From Lachancea thermotolerans CBS 6340 (taxonomy: Eukaryota > Ascomycota > Saccharomycetes > Saccharomycetales > Saccharomycetaceae): DNA of 64,000 bases. Position 1 is the stretch's first letter. Each line of letters starts with the position of its first letter. A program made the position numbers and the translations under genes. Shown in pieces: positions 21,596 to 31,877 of the stretch. The notes beneath the pieces are model-generated. The model was not told where the DNA came from. It ran no database searches and saw nothing but the letters and a program-made list of their open reading frames with translations. Where the stretch lies: contig NC_013081.1 in assembly GCF_000142805.1 (NCBI RefSeq), forward strand, positions 1,116,001 through 1,180,000, in the 5' to 3' direction.

Positions 21596-24500
21596 ATGAC
21601 TGCGCAACTTTCGAGGTTAGACCGACAGGTGATCCTGCTGGAAACAGGGTCGACACAGGTTGTTCGAAACATGGCTGCCGACCAGCTCGGGGACCTTGCC
21701 AAGCAGCACCCAGAGGACACGCTGTCGTTACTTTCTCGGGTTTACCCCTTCTTGATGGCCAAAAAATGGGAGACGCGGATCACCACGGCACGTGCCGTAG
21801 GCGGTATCGTGAGCCACTCGCCGTCATGGGACCCTAACGAAGATGAAGTCCAAGTGACAGGGGACGACAACGGCGACGAGGGTCAGGCAACGCAAAGCGC
21901 ATCTTCTGCAGCCGAGGTTTCTTCCAACGGAGACGGCGAAACGGCAAAAGTCAAGCTTGAGCAGGAGATTCGACTCAAGCTTGAAGAGGTTGACAATACA
22001 GAGGAGTGGCGCTCGCTCCAAGACGACAGCAAGCTATTCTCGCTTGCCGACTGGAACCTCACCGATGTTCTGAAATCAGGAAAACCTCTTCTGGCTGCTA
22101 GCTTCGACGACTTTCCCGCGCCTTTACAGCTAGAGCAGCCACAACGTCAGCCCGCGGCCAAACAAACAAAGATCGAGGAAACTCCCGAGTTCGCACAGCC
22201 TCAGCCCTTGTCAGGTAAGGCCCAGTCTCTAGAGTCTAAGAAAAGTGCACGAATGGCTGCTATGGCCAAGCGGAAGCGGAAAATTCAGGCCAAAACCACC
22301 ACTAAAAAGCCGGTAGATATCTCCCAGAGTTCGATCTCGCGTAACTTGATGGCTCAAGAGGACTCCAGTCAAAGTCCGACACCTTCGCCCACAATGCTCA
22401 ACAATCCAAAGCTAGAAATTACTGAGCAGCCTGATTCCAAGAAAATAATGATTGAATCAGTAATGAGTCCTATTTTGGAGAAGCATGATAGTGTTTCTGG
22501 TCTGGTTTGGCAATTCCAGGGCATTTACGAGCTTTTATTAGAGAATCTGATGAGCGACAGCTGGGAGATACGACACGCCGCTGCTCTGGGACTCCGAGAG
22601 ATCATAAAAAAACATGCAAAGAGTGTGGCAAGAATCAAGGGAAAGTCAAAAAAAGAAAACAACATCAGAAATCGCAGAGCTCTAGAGGACCTGGCTACGC
22701 GGCTTTTAATTGTCTTCGCGCTTGACAGGTTTGGCGACTTCGTTTACGATACCGTCGTCGCACCTGTGAGAGAATCTGTAGCACAGACTCTAGCTGCACT
22801 TTTGATCCATCTCGATGATGACTTATGCATCCAAATATTTGGCGCCTTGGAACAACTGGTGCTACAAGACCCTAAAATTGTTGGCCTGCCGAATAAAATT
22901 TGGGAAGCTACACATGGTGGTCTTTTGGGTATACGGTATTTCGTGGGTATTAAAACAGACTTCTTATTCAGGCACAATCTGCTCGAAAATGTCGTTAATA
23001 TCGTGCTCTATGGGCTAAAACAGAACAACGACGACGTCCAAAGTGTAGCTGCCGCTATTCTCACTCCTATCGCTGTCGAGTTCGTCAAGCTGGAGGAAAG
23101 CACCATCGACCTCGTTTTGAGCACCATATGGAACTTATTAACACATCTCGAGGACGATCTTTCATCAAGTGTCGGCTCAGTCATGGATTTGTTAGCAAAA
23201 CTTTGTGAGCAAAAAGAAGTCCTAGATGTTTTGAGAGCGAAGGCCATGTCGCATCCATTGGAGTGGTCTTTCAAGAGCTTAGTCCCAAAATTGTACCCAT
23301 TTCTGCGGCACTCCATTACTAATGTTAGAAAAGCAGTGCTTAACTTGCTTATGGCGTTTTTATCCATCAAAGACGACTTCATCAAACATTGGATTAACGG
23401 TAAGATTTTCAGACTAATCTTTCAAAACATTATTCTTGAACAAAATCCACAGGTGCTAGACATGTCTTTCAAAGTGTACATTTCTATGCTGGAGGAGTAT
23501 AAAAATAAAAATCCAGAGAAAAACCTAGACCACTTGTTTGGGAAGCACTTAGCGCCAATCCTGCATTTGTTAATCACCCCGATTGGAGAACACGGCAAGA
23601 GTTACAACATGGAGCTGCAGTATATTCTCAAGCCTTCTCCTCATTACCAACTTCAATCAGAAAGAAAAAGGGGTGCTGCATTAGAACCACAGTCAGACAT
23701 ACCGCCCCCTGCTAATAGTGAGCGTGTTAATATTGATGCTCCAATGATTGCCGGAGATGTAACCCTTTTGGGAACAGATGTAATTTTCAACACAAGAGTT
23801 ACAGGAGCGAAGGCCCTTGGTATCACCTTATCCATGTTTCAGAAATCTACTCTCAAATCTTTTTTCACAAACGTCTTACTCGACTGTCTGCGGTTGCCAT
23901 ACGCCACACCTCGCATGCTCGTCGCTATCATCATATCCGAGTTTTGCTCCAATCTGGCGAACCAGCCTTCTGAAGAAGATGCTGATGACTTGAAGCGGTT
24001 CGTCTCAGAAGCCTTTGGCGAGACCTTTGCTGGCCAACTTACGGATCCTTCTGCATTGCCTATTTTCCGTGAGCTTGTGCCTAGCTTGAAAGCTTTACGC
24101 ACTCAGTGCCAGAGTTTGTTGTCAACTTTTGTCGACGTTGGAATGTTGCCGCCCCAACGGCTGCCTCAACTAGCTATCATCGTTCAAGGAGAAGCAGAGG
24201 CCGGACCCGAGGCGTTCGGAATTGAAACCGCTGAGAAGACGTACGGAGAAATGAGTGACAAGCTTTTCCGTCATTTGAGCAACTCTTACAAAATTTTAGC
24301 TAAAAAACCTGTGGATGACGCTAAACACCGTGTTTTGCAGGCTATAGAAACCGCCAAAGATGCACAGAAATCAAGGGTTTGTAACGTCCTTGCCAACTAC
24401 GCCTCAGCTGCTCTGCTGTTTGATGGACTGCCAGCTAAGCTCAACCCTTTTATCAGGGCTTTGATGGACAGTATAAAAGAGGAGCGTTACGAGATTCTTC

Positions 24501-27238
24501 AAAAGAGATCAGGCGATGCAATTTTAAACTTGGTGGTTGAGCTAGTAAAGGCAAAGAAGGGAAACGTTGCAAATAAAATTGTTAAAAACTTATGTGGTTT
24601 CCTCTGTGTCGACACATCCGAGGTTCCAGAATTTTCGCCTAACTCTCAATATAGGGACTCTATTTTAACCCTTATCAGGGAGCAAACAGCACTGGCATTT
24701 CAAGATGATGCTAACGTGAAAAAACTGGCTGAAGAAGCTCAAATCAAAAGAAAGGGGGCATTATACACGTTGAGTGAGTTCCTACTGCGTCTAGGCCCCA
24801 CGGTTTTGGAGGTTGTGCCACAAGTCAAACAGATGATTTTCGACCCGCTGGAAAGGGTTGATAGTGAGTTTGGTGGCGTACCGCCAGATGCGAAGGCTGG
24901 CCAGGAGGTTGTTGATGCCTTGGGTGTCCTGAGAGCTCTAATAGTTTATATGAGCGAAGAGCTACAAACGAATGAGATACTTCCACGTTTGCCTCTCATT
25001 CTCAAATACCTAAGATCTGAGCTCGCAGTTTTTCGGTATTCAGCGGCCCGGACTCTTGCAGATTTGGCAAACACCTTAACAATTCAAGTGCTTCCATTCA
25101 TTATCCAGACAGCACTGCCTTTAATGAGCAACCCTTCCTCAGTAACAGATAGACAAGGTCTCACAGAGTTAGTATATCATTTGGCTCTATACATGGGGAG
25201 CAACATTCTGCCCTACGTTGTGTTTCTCATTGTTCCGCTTTTAGGTCGCATGAGTGATTCCAACCAAGATATTAGGACTTTAGCAACTTCAACGTTTGCT
25301 TCTATCATCAAACTGGTCCCCCTTGAAGCAGGAATTCCAGATCCTGAGGGCCTGCCCCAAGATCTCATGGAGGGTCGTGAGAAGGAGCGTGACTTTATTC
25401 AACAAATGATGGATCCTTCTAAGGCAAAGCCATTCCAATGTCCCGTTGCCATTAAGGCTACTCTAAGAAAGTACCAACAAGATGGTGTCAACTGGCTGGC
25501 TTTCTTGAACAAATATCACTTGCACGGTATACTTTGTGATGATATGGGTCTTGGTAAGACTTTACAAACCATTTGCATAATCGCAAGCGATCAATACATG
25601 AGGAACGAAAATTACGAAAAAACTAAAGCACGTGAATCCAGGCCTCTTCCCTCACTTATCATATGTCCACCCTCCCTAACCGGGCATTGGGAACAAGAAT
25701 TTGAGCAGTATGCCCCTTTTTTGAAAGTTCTGGTATTTGCCGGTGGTCCTTCTACGAGGTACCCTCTGCGAGACAAGCTAGGTAGTGCTGACATCGTGAT
25801 TACTTCGTATGATGTTGCGAGAAATGACATTGACGTCATTAACAATTACGATTACAATTACTGTGTACTTGACGAGGGTCATATCATAAAAAATGCACAA
25901 TCGAAGCTAGCCAAGGCCGTGAAACTTGTCAGCGCAAACCACAGGTTAATTTTAACGGGAACTCCAATTCAGAACAACGTTGTCGAACTTTGGTCGCTGT
26001 TCGACTTTTTGATGCCCGGATTTTTGGGTACAGAAAAGATGTTTCACGAGAGGTTTGCAAAACCTGTGGCAGCTTCAAGAAACAGCAAAACTTCCTCTAA
26101 AGAACAAGAAGCAGGTGCGCTTGCCTTGGATGCTCTCCACAAACAGGTCTTGCCATTCATGCTGAGAAGATTAAAGGAAGATGTACTTTCTGACTTACCA
26201 CCTAAGATTATTCAAGACTACTACTGCGAGCTCAGTGATTTGCAGAAGCAATTATACAAAGACTTTGCCAAGAAACAAAAAAATAATGTTGAACAAGACA
26301 TCGAGAATGTTTCCGAGGTCGATAACAAGCAGCATATTTTCCAAGCGCTTCAGTACATGAGGAAACTGTGTAATCACCCATCGCTCGTGGTATCGAAAGA
26401 TCATCCACAATGGTCGCAGGTTCAGGACTATTTGAAGCAAACAGGATTTAGTTTGCATGACATTACCCATGCTCCTAAACTTGGAGCTCTCAAAAACTTA
26501 CTGCTAGAGTGCGGTATCGGCATACAAGATGTGGATAAAAAGTCAAAGACCTATCTTCCCTCTACCGAGAGTGTGATCAGCCAACACCGTGCGCTGATTT
26601 TTTGTCAGCTCAAAGATATGCTGGACATGGTTGAGAATGACCTGTTCAAAAAATACATGCCCTCTGTGACATACATGAGGCTTGATGGTAGTGTTGAGTC
26701 CCGCGATAGGCAGGCGGTCGTTCGCAAGTTTAACGAAGATCCCTCAATCGACTGCCTTCTGCTGACAACAAAAGTGGGTGGTCTTGGATTGAATCTAACG
26801 GGAGCAGACACCGTCATCTTTATTGAACACGACTGGAACCCAATGAACGACCTTCAGGCTATGGACAGAGCACATCGTCTGGGGCAAAAGAAGGTTGTCA
26901 ATGTTTACAGAATCATCACAAGGGGCACCCTGGAAGAAAAGATCATGGGTTTACAAAAATTCAAGATGAACATTGCTTCAACAGTTATTAATCAACAGAA
27001 CTCCGGCCTTGCTTCTATGGACACGCACCAACTTCTTGACCTCTTTGACACTGACAATGTTCCATCTCAGGAAAAGGAAACTAAGAATTCTTCTGATGGC
27101 AAGATTGATGAAATTGTCAACGAGACTGGTTTAACTGGCAAGGCAAAGGAGGCTGTAGGGGAACTCACAGAGCTATGGGACACTACGCAATACGAGGAGG
27201 AGTACAATTTGGATAATTTCATAAAAACACTACGTTAG
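21596..27238 (+). CDS. MOT1: Mot1, Snf2-family ATPase that removes TBP from DNA
   Basis: 1880 residues (S. cerevisiae 1867). The N-terminal 1200 residues are HEAT repeats that grip TBP, beginning SRLDRQVILLETGSTQVVRN. A low-complexity basic insert lies near 215-260 (KRKRKIQAKTTTKK). The Snf2 ATPase is C-terminal: PYQQ-like KYQQDGVNWLAFLN, Walker A DDMGLGKT near 1317, DEGH box near 1425, LTGTPIQNNVVELWSLFDFL, and the helicase C lobe with MDRAHRLGQKKVVNVYR. Mot1 uses ATP to dislodge TBP and redistributes it among promoters. Equivalent of YPL082C, same strand as expected. Confidence 0.98.
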   Translation: MTAQLSRLDRQVILLETGSTQVVRNMAADQLGDLAKQHPEDTLSLLSRVYPFLMAKKWETRITTARAVGGIVSHSPSWDPNEDEVQVTGDDNGDEGQATQSASSAAEVSSNGDGETAKVKLEQEIRLKLEEVDNTEEWRSLQDDSKLFSLADWNLTDVLKSGKPLLAASFDDFPAPLQLEQPQRQPAAKQTKIEETPEFAQPQPLSGKAQSLESKKSARMAAMAKRKRKIQAKTTTKKPVDISQSSISRNLMAQEDSSQSPTPSPTMLNNPKLEITEQPDSKKIMIESVMSPILEKHDSVSGLVWQFQGIYELLLENLMSDSWEIRHAAALGLREIIKKHAKSVARIKGKSKKENNIRNRRALEDLATRLLIVFALDRFGDFVYDTVVAPVRESVAQTLAALLIHLDDDLCIQIFGALEQLVLQDPKIVGLPNKIWEATHGGLLGIRYFVGIKTDFLFRHNLLENVVNIVLYGLKQNNDDVQSVAAAILTPIAVEFVKLEESTIDLVLSTIWNLLTHLEDDLSSSVGSVMDLLAKLCEQKEVLDVLRAKAMSHPLEWSFKSLVPKLYPFLRHSITNVRKAVLNLLMAFLSIKDDFIKHWINGKIFRLIFQNIILEQNPQVLDMSFKVYISMLEEYKNKNPEKNLDHLFGKHLAPILHLLITPIGEHGKSYNMELQYILKPSPHYQLQSERKRGAALEPQSDIPPPANSERVNIDAPMIAGDVTLLGTDVIFNTRVTGAKALGITLSMFQKSTLKSFFTNVLLDCLRLPYATPRMLVAIIISEFCSNLANQPSEEDADDLKRFVSEAFGETFAGQLTDPSALPIFRELVPSLKALRTQCQSLLSTFVDVGMLPPQRLPQLAIIVQGEAEAGPEAFGIETAEKTYGEMSDKLFRHLSNSYKILAKKPVDDAKHRVLQAIETAKDAQKSRVCNVLANYASAALLFDGLPAKLNPFIRALMDSIKEERYEILQKRSGDAILNLVVELVKAKKGNVANKIVKNLCGFLCVDTSEVPEFSPNSQYRDSILTLIREQTALAFQDDANVKKLAEEAQIKRKGALYTLSEFLLRLGPTVLEVVPQVKQMIFDPLERVDSEFGGVPPDAKAGQEVVDALGVLRALIVYMSEELQTNEILPRLPLILKYLRSELAVFRYSAARTLADLANTLTIQVLPFIIQTALPLMSNPSSVTDRQGLTELVYHLALYMGSNILPYVVFLIVPLLGRMSDSNQDIRTLATSTFASIIKLVPLEAGIPDPEGLPQDLMEGREKERDFIQQMMDPSKAKPFQCPVAIKATLRKYQQDGVNWLAFLNKYHLHGILCDDMGLGKTLQTICIIASDQYMRNENYEKTKARESRPLPSLIICPPSLTGHWEQEFEQYAPFLKVLVFAGGPSTRYPLRDKLGSADIVITSYDVARNDIDVINNYDYNYCVLDEGHIIKNAQSKLAKAVKLVSANHRLILTGTPIQNNVVELWSLFDFLMPGFLGTEKMFHERFAKPVAASRNSKTSSKEQEAGALALDALHKQVLPFMLRRLKEDVLSDLPPKIIQDYYCELSDLQKQLYKDFAKKQKNNVEQDIENVSEVDNKQHIFQALQYMRKLCNHPSLVVSKDHPQWSQVQDYLKQTGFSLHDITHAPKLGALKNLLLECGIGIQDVDKKSKTYLPSTESVISQHRALIFCQLKDMLDMVENDLFKKYMPSVTYMRLDGSVESRDRQAVVRKFNEDPSIDCLLLTTKVGGLGLNLTGADTVIFIEHDWNPMNDLQAMDRAHRLGQKKVVNVYRIITRGTLEEKIMGLQKFKMNIASTVINQQNSGLASMDTHQLLDLFDTDNVPSQEKETKNSSDGKIDEIVNETGLTGKAKEAVGELTELWDTTQYEEEYNLDNFIKTLR

Positions 27239-27425
27239 CATGATGAGATAAAGCGTTGCATTGCATTATTGTAAATAACTTATAGAGGTTGATTGTAATA
27301 TTAAATTTTTTTGAATTATAGGATATCATCGATGGCTGTTGGAAAGCATAAAATGATCTCTTTCTGGTGAAGAGCGACAAACAAACAAACATGGAAACTT
27401 CATAGAACAAGAGCAGCGACGAAGG

Positions 27426-27854
27426 ATGTCGTCTCTGCAAGAACAGATTGCTTCAAGGAAACGAAGACTAGAGTCTCTTAAAGGGAAGCATTCAGACTCA
27501 GACGTCCAGCAGCCCCACCCCCCCAATGAACCACACGGAGAAGAGGATACGCCCGTGTCCAAAAAGCCAAAAGAGCTTGAGGAAAAGGTCATCGAAAGTC
27601 CAGTTAAACAGGACAATGACATGGATCCGCCTTCTCAAAATTTTCCGGATCCAAGATCCCCTACGGATGAGAGTCAGGAAGAAGGTGTGGACACCGATTC
27701 CGGCACTGACGACGAACAAACCAGCAAGCTCACGCCTACGAGTGACTTGAAAGAGAAGCTGCGCCCCCAACTTGATGAGTTAGAGAAGCGCACGCAGGAA
27801 GCGATCAAAAGGTTAGTACGACAAAGGCTCCTCACTCAACCTGACGCCGATTGA
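27426..27854 (+). CDS. NTC20: Splicing factor Ntc20
   Basis: 142-residue very hydrophilic, acidic protein. The C-terminal part (LKEKLRPQLDELEKRTQEAI, then RLVRQRLLTQPDAD) matches the conserved C-terminus of S. cerevisiae Ntc20 (LKAKLAPIMEVLEKKTNEKI, RKRVLQEPDRD), a 140-residue member of the Prp19-associated NineTeen complex that activates the spliceosome. The N-terminus forms a short coiled coil (SLQEQIASRKRRLESLKGK). Lies 187 bp after MOT1 on the same strand and converges with GDT1. Equivalent of YBR188C. Confidence 0.88.
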   Translation: MSSLQEQIASRKRRLESLKGKHSDSDVQQPHPPNEPHGEEDTPVSKKPKELEEKVIESPVKQDNDMDPPSQNFPDPRSPTDESQEEGVDTDSGTDDEQTSKLTPTSDLKEKLRPQLDELEKRTQEAIKRLVRQRLLTQPDAD

Positions 27855-27925
27855 TGAAAATACATATCACACAAGATTTCTCTGAGTTTATCCTACAATA
27901 GTTTATCGACTTATAAATAATGGAG

Positions 27926-28768
27926 TTAATTGGGGTTCAAGAAGGCCTCACGGATGTACATCACAGCAAATATGAAGAAAGACAAAGCGCCGCCAAGCGT
28001 TACCGTTCTCATGCTTATCTTCGTAGCCAACATCTTGCCACCAACCACTGCCAACGCAGTGCAGAAAGCGTGGCCGACTATTGCGCCCCATATAACAAAC
28101 CAATAGTCACTCCCGGAAGCCATAGCGATGGTACTTATCTGAGAGCGATCGCCAAATTCCCCCAAAAACACCATGCTAAATATCTGAACCCAGACTGGAG
28201 TAAAGATGTAGGCGCCCAGATCCGTCACCTTTTTGACAAATTTGGTAGCAACAGTGTTTTTAGTGAAGTTTTTACTCGAGTCCCTAGCTAGTTCGCCACC
28301 TTCGACATCTGTCATGTTTTTGTTTAAGTCCTGCACTGCAATTTCCTCTTCCACTTCAGCTAGTTCCTCCTCAACACCCATGTCCTTCGACATTGCCAAT
28401 CCTTCCAATGTCAGCTTGTAGCCAAAAATCAGGAAGAGAATACCAGCCAAAAATTGGGTATAGCTTTGAGGAATCCACGATGTGAACGTCCGCCCCACTA
28501 GACCTGAGAGAATTGTCATAAGAAATAGAGAGCTCGCAGACGCTGTGAAGACCAGGAGTCTCGGATATCTCATTGCCATAAGCGCAGCAATCAGGAAAGT
28601 CTTGTCGCCGATTTCAGACACAGCGATCATTGAAGCCGAGAAGAGGAAAGCCTTGGCTGGGCTGTCCGGGGCTGAGTCAGTTCCTTCTTTCTCTTGGACA
28701 GCCACTGCAGCTGTCGCTAATGTTGAGATGATGGCTAAAGGTAGGACACATTTCTTCATTAAGCTCAT
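27926..28768 (-). CDS. GDT1: Golgi Mn2+/Ca2+ transporter Gdt1 (UPF0016/TMEM165 family)
   Basis: 280 residues, as in S. cerevisiae. A signal-peptide-like start (MSLMKKCVLPLAIISTLATA) is followed by two inverted blocks of three membrane helices, each with the family signature E-x-G-D-[KR]-[ST]: SEIGDKTFLIAALMA near residue 53 and GEFGDRSQISTIAMA near 208. An acidic cytosolic loop (EEELAEVEEEIAV) separates the halves. Gdt1 brings Mn2+/Ca2+ into the Golgi lumen for glycosylation and tolerates high Ca2+. Equivalent of YBR187W. Confidence 0.96.
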   Translation of the reverse strand: MSLMKKCVLPLAIISTLATAAVAVQEKEGTDSAPDSPAKAFLFSASMIAVSEIGDKTFLIAALMAMRYPRLLVFTASASSLFLMTILSGLVGRTFTSWIPQSYTQFLAGILFLIFGYKLTLEGLAMSKDMGVEEELAEVEEEIAVQDLNKNMTDVEGGELARDSSKNFTKNTVATKFVKKVTDLGAYIFTPVWVQIFSMVFLGEFGDRSQISTIAMASGSDYWFVIWGAIVGHAFCTALAVVGGKMLATKISMRTVTLGGALSFFIFAVMYIREAFLNPN

Positions 28769-28968
28769 AACTACCTCTACTGTACGTCGGTGATTTAGGA
28801 GGCTTGGCTGGATATCAGAGAGAAATCTCTTTAATTACTGTAGTGTATTGACATAAAGAGCATAATTTTTTTATAACGTGCTCACTATGCAAAACATCAT
28901 CTCCCGACGAACGCGGGCTTTCTTAGGTTGGGATGTTTGATCCCGACGAATCCATACGAGTCTTATAC

Positions 28969-30700
28969 TCAAAATTGGGCATCGCTTGCGTGCTTTTTAC
29001 GCTTCACGGTGTATGCCAGCGCTATAAGAAACTCGTTCAGTGTCACGGGAAGTGAACTACAGTGCTCAGACATGCACACGAGAGGAAGTTTTCTCAATGA
29101 ACGACCAGTGGCTCCTGATTGCTGTTTTTTGGTAGTTAGTATATGATTCTCGAACTCTTGGATGATGTGGTTTGTCGCAAAGCAAACTTACAACGCACTG
29201 GTGCGAAACCTTCCGAATAGCTTCTTGCACTTCACTACTCTCGAGAAGCGCTGCCCCCTCCGTGGCATAGATTGCTCCCATTTCAAGAAGCTCGCGTATA
29301 GCGGAGGTGAGTATGACACAAGTTCCATGTTCTGATGGTGCGCCAATATAAAACACTCCATCGGCTCGATCTAGGAAGGCAGCATCCAAACTACTTGCAA
29401 CGTTTGAAGTGGCTAAAACTAGCAAGTTGTTGAACCGTTTTAGGCTGTCCAGCTTGGTTAGCAGTGTGTTGACGACACGAATCCCGTCCGTTGTCTCGTT
29501 CTTCTTCATCAGTGATTCTCTCGATGAAGCCAGCGTTTCGACTTCATCCATTAATAAGCAAACAAAACGATTCTGGTTCAGCGAGCTCATCAAAAGGCGC
29601 TCGAGATCTTGGAATATCTTCTCAAGGTTCTTTGCAGATTCACCGAACCATCTTGAAAAAATTCGAGAACAAGATAATTCCACCACTACAGCCTGGTAGT
29701 CGACTTCCTTGAATAGGTTTTCGGGATCATTGTTACAGCGGATGGCCAATTTTTGGCAAAGCGCTCTACAAACTGTTGTCTTTCCGGTCCCGGGCGGGCC
29801 GTGAATTAGAAGAATTTTGTTATTGGAAACGAGTGTCTGCGAGAGCCGTTGTTTCGAAAAGCTTGCCAATTTCAGCGAGATTGTAGCGTAAGATGATAGT
29901 TTTTGCTTGACACCGTCTTCAAAATGAAGCGATTCCCAGAGTCCTTCGAACTCTGGAGATGGGAGAAAACTGATTTTGCTTTGCGATAGAGTTTCCTGTG
30001 ATAACGAAATTCCCGCTAAAAGCGGATGCGGTGGCTGGGCTTCACGAGCCGTTTCTCCAGAGCTGCATGAATCTTGGATATCTATCTTATCGAACTCCTC
30101 GGCAATGTTTGAATAGTTACTGCTGGGGCGATCGGATTCCAGACAACAGTAGCAATTCACTTGAAAAGACGTGCTAAGACGTTCGCGCTGGCGTTCGTGT
30201 TCGCGTTCGCGTTCAGCTCCACGTTTGTGCAAAAGGTCAGGATCTGCGCTACAGAAGATATCTTCTATGGCTGAAGCGATTGAGCTGTGTGCTCCGCGCA
30301 ACGGGGCCGCGGCTGCGACGTGTTCTACTTGCATATTCTCCACGCACAAAGACAGAAGCAGGTTCTCTTGGCCTTCCGTGAGATTGTATTGCTTCTTGGA
30401 CCCTATCTGATGTAGTATCACTTTGGTCAAACTCTTGACTATGTTCTCTTGTGCTTTCGTCGGTTTGAGGCTTATTTCTACCGAGCCCTGGCCTTCCAAG
30501 AGCAGTATCTTGGAATCGAGCGCCACACCATCGCTGGTGCCAAAGGACTGTTTGCGAAGCTTGTTCTTAACTGCCTCTATGATCACCTTGGACATTACGC
30601 CACAGCATCGGAAGTTGTCCTCAGACTCCATTTCTTGCATTAGCCGCCGAAATACCTCGAGGGTGGGGCCCTTCAACTGGACATCCACGATAAGCGCCAT
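28969..30700 (-). CDS. PCH2: Meiotic checkpoint AAA+ ATPase Pch2 (TRIP13), 3' intron
   Basis: Spliced gene: exon 1 29192-30700, intron 29122-29191 (70 nt; donor GTAAGT, branch TACTAAC, acceptor AACAG), exon 2 28969-29121; 553 residues (S. cerevisiae 564). Exon 2 restores the conserved C-terminal motif SGATGRSLRKLPL, the TRIP13-type SGRxLRKLP; without splicing the frame would end in unrelated sequence. Walker A is HGPPGTGKTTVCRAL near residue 303 and Walker B LLMDEVETLASSR near 390. A charged repeat (EREREHERQRERLS) lies near 165. Pch2 remodels HORMA proteins such as Hop1 on meiotic chromosomes. The intron position near the 3' end matches that of YBR186W, the S. cerevisiae gene. Confidence 0.95.
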
Positions 30701-31673
30701 TTCGTTGATAGCCGGGAGTGCTCCTGGTTTATGTTCTGCACCCTTGTCATCCCAGTCAGATTGTTTAAGCGTTAGCCGCTGAGTACCTCATATATTCGTT
30801 TTCATAACACTTTATACGAATCTCATGTACACAGTTAGGCGCATCCCGTCCAGAAGCCAACAGAGGGTCGCCAAGCTGACAAGCTGAGTGTTGCGGGGCT
30901 TGGGAGCCCATGCTCCTGCTGCTGTCTTCTTGAGCACTCAGTGTCGATTTTTGGCAACAAATCCTGAATGAATCTGGCTTCAAATTTCGCAACACTTCAG
31001 TCGTCGCTGCATGGGTCCGTCCTACATTCCTGGCCCTAAGTTTAGCTTTACTTCTTTCCGCTGAGGGGGGGCATTGCGTAAGGAACCTCCCATAAGCTAG
31101 CTACAAAAGTTAAGTCGGAGCGTTGCACAAGGAAAGCTGTGAATAAACCGCCCGCAACTGCTTAAGAAGTTGTCATTTCCGTAAAGAGCAAGACAGCTAG
31201 CGCATATAGCTTGATTTGGCGGTAAGCTGATGGCGCCATGTCCCAGAAGTGCGGCCAAGTCCTGCACTTCACTTCGCTGACGCTGTTTCAAGCCGAGGTT
31301 GAGAAATTCTCAGGTTCCAAAGAAGTTTCGGTTAAAGCGTAAACCCAGCACACCTGCGGTCCTAAGAAGTTCGGTTTGGACAGTTTGTCTAATCTTGGAA
31401 AACTGCGCTTCCAAAGCCGCGCGGTGGCCAGCAGTTTCCGGAGTGCATGCGTCGGCCCTGCCGTCGCATCGACCTTCTCAAGCGGGAAATTAGAAGTGCG
31501 CCGTCCAGAACGCTGTGTTTGCTTATGTAACCGTGAGCCTTAGCGACTGGCTTTGATAGGTAGAGATAAGAATCCGATAGTTGGGCGTGCTGCCAGTATA
31601 TATAACAAGAGTATTGCCAGTACAGTGTTTGGGATCAGAGCATCGGCAGGAGCAATCTGAACATTTAAGTGAA
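30701..31673. promoter_or_regulatory. Divergent region between PCH2 and the metallothionein-like gene
   Basis: 973 bp. The end next to the metallothionein-like gene has a TATA box (TATATATAA, 31597-31605, about 70 bp before the ATG). I see no perfect Ace1/Cup2 copper element, though GCTG motifs occur nearby (for example GTGCTGCC, 31589). The short frames in this region (30765-30995, 31097-31493) have no conserved features and were not called. Confidence 0.5.
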
Positions 31674-31877
31674 ATGCCTTGTTGCCAGACTAAACCCACG
31701 GAGGGAAAAAGTTGCTGCTCGTCCACGTCCGCCTCTTTTAGTGCACCAAGCACGCCCGGCGCAGGCTGCAGCAGCAAGCCCACGCAGGCTCAAAGCTGCT
31801 GCGGACAGGGCGCTACAGCAAGATGCAGGTGCGGCTCTGGTTGTTCCTGTGACAACTGCAACAGCACGAAGCTCTGA
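31674..31877 (+). CDS. Small cysteine-rich metallothionein-like protein
   Basis: 67 residues with 12 cysteines at positions 3, 4, 14, 15, 32, 42, 43, 51, 53, 57, 59 and 62: three CC pairs, then a CxC-x3-CxC-x2-C cluster (CRCGSGCSCDNC). No Trp, Tyr, His or Ile, one Phe: the composition of a metallothionein. There is an internal repeat: KPTEGKSCC (7-15) and KPTQAQSCC (35-43). By family knowledge such proteins bind Cu(I), Zn or Cd in the cytosol. It is not clearly Cup1 or Crs5 by sequence, although Cup1 also ends in a KSCCSG motif. The ATG chosen sits 70 bp after a TATA box; the frame is open upstream to 31581, but that part has no Cys pattern. No gene is found at this place in S. cerevisiae. 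It could have arrived or evolved locally. Confidence 0.78.
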   Translation: MPCCQTKPTEGKSCCSSTSASFSAPSTPGAGCSSKPTQAQSCCGQGATARCRCGSGCSCDNCNSTKL

